Shown piece by piece: positions 4,229 to 6,012 of a DNA stretch of 6,012 nucleotides. A model generated the notes under the pieces. That model did not search any database. It was given only the letters and a program-made list of their open reading frames with translations, and was not told the DNA's origin. Positions within the stretch are counted from its first letter, which is position 1. Every line of letters starts with the position of its first letter. The position numbers were made by a program, and so were the translations under genes. This DNA comes from Microbacteriaceae bacterium. GTDB taxonomy: Bacteria; Actinomycetota; Actinomycetes; Actinomycetales; Microbacteriaceae. Location: the NCBI GenBank assembly GCA_003454135.1, contig DMKW01000237.1:5990-12001 (forward strand). Direction: 5' to 3'.

Positions 4229-6012
4229 ATGGTTGAACAGAATCCCTTCTTCGCGCCCAGCGTGCTTCCCTACGGACTGCCCCCATTCGCCGACATTGCC
4301 GATGAGCACTATCGGCCGGCGTTCGAGAAGGGAATCGAGGAGCACCTCGCGGAGATCGCGGACATCACACGCCGCCCGGACCTGCCCAACTTTGAGAACA
4401 CGATGATCCCGCTCGAACGCGCCGGTCAGACCCTCGAGCGCGTCGCCACCGTGTTCTTCAACAAGAGCTCCGCCGACAGCTCGGACTTCACGAACGACCT
4501 CGAAGAGGAGATGGCTCCGCTGCTCGCCGCGCACTCGGACGCGATCAGGCTCGATTCTGCGCTCTACGGGCGCATCAAGGCCCTGCACGACCAGTTGCCG
4601 CAACTCGACCTCGACCCGGAGGCCCGGTATCTCGTCGAGCGGTACTACACCGAGTTCACCCTCGCGGGGGCCGCGCTCGACGACGACCAGAAGGCGAAGC
4701 TCCGCGCGTACAACCAGAAGCTCTCCACCCTCACAACGCGCTTCGAGAAGAACCTGCTCGCCGACACCAACGAGCTCGCCGTGGTGTTCGACGACGTCGA
4801 CGAGCTCGACGGACTGGGGGCCGGCGAGATCTCGGCTGCTACCGAGGCCGCGAGGGAGCGAGGCCACACCGGCAAGTACCTGGTCACGCTCGTGTTGCCG
4901 ACCGGGCATCCGTACCTCGACTCGCTCACCGACCGTGACGTGCGCAAGCGAATCATGGATGCGTCGCGCTCTCGCGGCAGCCGCGACGGCGACAACGACA
5001 ACCGTGAACTTGTGCTCGAAATCTCCCGGTTGCGCGCCGAGCGGGCGCGACTCCTCGGCTTCGAGAACCACGCGGCCTATGTGACCGCCGACGAGACGGC
5101 CAAGAGCCCCGCCGCGGTCGCCGCCATGCTCGGCCGCCTCGCGCCCGTCGCCGCCCGCAACGCCCGTGCCGAGCAGGCCGACCTCCAGGCGCAGATCGGT
5201 GACGCGTTCGCCCTCGAGTCGTGGGACTGGGCCTTCTACACCGAGAAGGTGCGGCGGGCGAAGTACGACGTCGACACGGCCGAGATGCGCCCGTATTTCG
5301 AGGCCGAGCGCGTTCTCCGCGACGGCGTCTTCTTCGCAGCGAACCAGGCCTACGGCCTGACCTTCACCGAACGCCCCGATCTTGTCGCTTACCACCACGA
5401 CGCCCGTGTCTTCGAGGTGAAAAACGACGACGGCTCCCCCCTCGGCCTCTACATACTCGATCTGTACACGAGGGACTCGAAGCGCGGCGGCGCGTGGATG
5501 AACCCGCTCATCTCGCAGAACACCCTGCTCGATCATCCGGTCGTCGTCGTGAACAACCTCAACGTGCCGAAGCCTGCTGCCGGCGCGCCGACACTGCTCA
5601 GCTACGACGAGGTGAACACGTTCTTCCACGAGTTCGGCCACGCGCTGCACGGGCTATTCGCGCGAGTCACGTACCCGAAGTTCGCGGGCACGAACGTGCA
5701 CCGCGACTTCGTCGAGTTTCCGAGCCAGGTGAACGAGATGTGGATGCTGTGGCCCGAGATCCTCGCCAACTACGCCGTGCACTTCGAGACTGGCGAGCCG
5801 ATGCCGCAAGACTTCGTCGACAAGATCCGCGCCTCCTCGGCGTTCAACGAGGGGTTCAAGACGAGCGAATACCTCGCGGCGGCGCTGCTCGACCAGGCCT
5901 GGCATCGCATCACGGCCGATGACACGGTCGCCGACGTGGCCGAGTTCGAGGCCGAGGCCCTCGCGGCAGTCGGTCTCGACAATCCGGCCGTGCCGACCCG
6001 TTATTCGAGCCC
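4229..6012 (+). CDS. dcp: M3-family zinc metallopeptidase, peptidyl-dipeptidase Dcp-like (3' end outside window)
   Basis: The predicted enzyme is a cytoplasmic zinc peptidase that degrades short peptides, probably removing C-terminal dipeptides. The 594 visible codons begin MVEQNPFFAPSVLPYGLPPF, a typical Dcp/oligopeptidase A start. A helical N-terminal half follows, with segments such as PNFENTMIPLERAGQTLERV. The catalytic motif is H467-E-F-G-H471 with the third zinc ligand E496 in FVEFPSQVNEMW. The 29-residue distance from first His to Glu equals that of E. coli Dcp (His470 to Glu499). YLAAALLDQAW follows near 550-560. Dcp proteins are about 680 residues, so the last 80-90, with the conserved substrate-binding His and Tyr residues, are missing. 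There is no signal peptide. The ATG at 4229 has no ribosome binding site but fits a leaderless promoter. Oligopeptidase A is the main alternative; the Dcp wording makes it less likely. Confidence 0.93.
   Translation, partial: MVEQNPFFAPSVLPYGLPPFADIADEHYRPAFEKGIEEHLAEIADITRRPDLPNFENTMIPLERAGQTLERVATVFFNKSSADSSDFTNDLEEEMAPLLAAHSDAIRLDSALYGRIKALHDQLPQLDLDPEARYLVERYYTEFTLAGAALDDDQKAKLRAYNQKLSTLTTRFEKNLLADTNELAVVFDDVDELDGLGAGEISAATEAARERGHTGKYLVTLVLPTGHPYLDSLTDRDVRKRIMDASRSRGSRDGDNDNRELVLEISRLRAERARLLGFENHAAYVTADETAKSPAAVAAMLGRLAPVAARNARAEQADLQAQIGDAFALESWDWAFYTEKVRRAKYDVDTAEMRPYFEAERVLRDGVFFAANQAYGLTFTERPDLVAYHHDARVFEVKNDDGSPLGLYILDLYTRDSKRGGAWMNPLISQNTLLDHPVVVVNNLNVPKPAAGAPTLLSYDEVNTFFHEFGHALHGLFARVTYPKFAGTNVHRDFVEFPSQVNEMWMLWPEILANYAVHFETGEPMPQDFVDKIRASSAFNEGFKTSEYLAAALLDQAWHRITADDTVADVAEFEAEALAAVGLDNPAVPTRYSS

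Noticed and set aside
4220..5650. 476-codon open frame antisense to the dcp-like gene
   Set aside because: Long antisense frames are expected opposite high-GC genes. Its composition is a mirror of dcp codons (rich in V, R, E, L and G), and the plus strand shows a clear M3 peptidase with catalytic motif.
1..6012. CRISPR array, insertion sequence, phage or defence system
   Set aside because: No regularly spaced repeats, transposase, integrase or defence-type proteins were seen. The genes are housekeeping genes.

Overview
The window is high-GC DNA with strong third-position G/C bias. It carries aminoacyl-tRNA synthetases of the actinobacterial kind and a T-box leader of the ultrashort Stem I type, which is typical of actinobacterial ileS. 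I infer an actinomycete, probably of the Microbacteriaceae. The genus cannot be settled from this sequence.

Layout. (1) Positions 1-434, minus strand: the first 144 codons of ileS (isoleucyl-tRNA synthetase), cut by the window edge. (2) 435-898: a divergent intergenic region. It holds the ileS T-box riboswitch (about 435-660, minus strand) with a hairpin that can mask the ileS Shine-Dalgarno sequence, a tentative ileS -10 box, a perfect 29-bp inverted repeat (709-774), and a valS -10 box with a good ribosome binding site. (3) 899-3484, plus: complete valS (861 aa), of the short archaeal/rickettsial-like type. (4) 3528-3776, plus: an 82-aa protein of unknown function, 43 bp after valS with its own strong ribosome binding site, so probably in the same operon. 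(5) 3777-4228: a 452-bp stretch without a convincing gene. It contains a short hairpin directly after the stop codon, a 91-nt region closed by a perfect 13-bp long-range stem, a second hairpin, a repeated ACCCGCA element, and a promoter placed for leaderless transcription of the next gene. (6) 4229-6012, plus: the first 594 codons of a zinc M3-family peptidase resembling peptidyl-dipeptidase Dcp. The catalytic HEFGH...E motif is present and the C-terminus lies outside the window.

How the parts work together. ileS and valS charge the tRNAs of two branched-chain amino acids and are read divergently from one intergenic region. Only the ileS side has a visible tRNA-sensing leader, which should raise ileS translation when uncharged tRNA-Ile accumulates. 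The dcp-like gene appears to be a separate transcription unit for cytoplasmic oligopeptide breakdown. The protein-coding genes are ordinary housekeeping genes. The parts that deserve attention are non-coding: the T-box, the 29-bp palindrome, the structured stretch downstream of the 82-aa gene, and the leaderless promoter.
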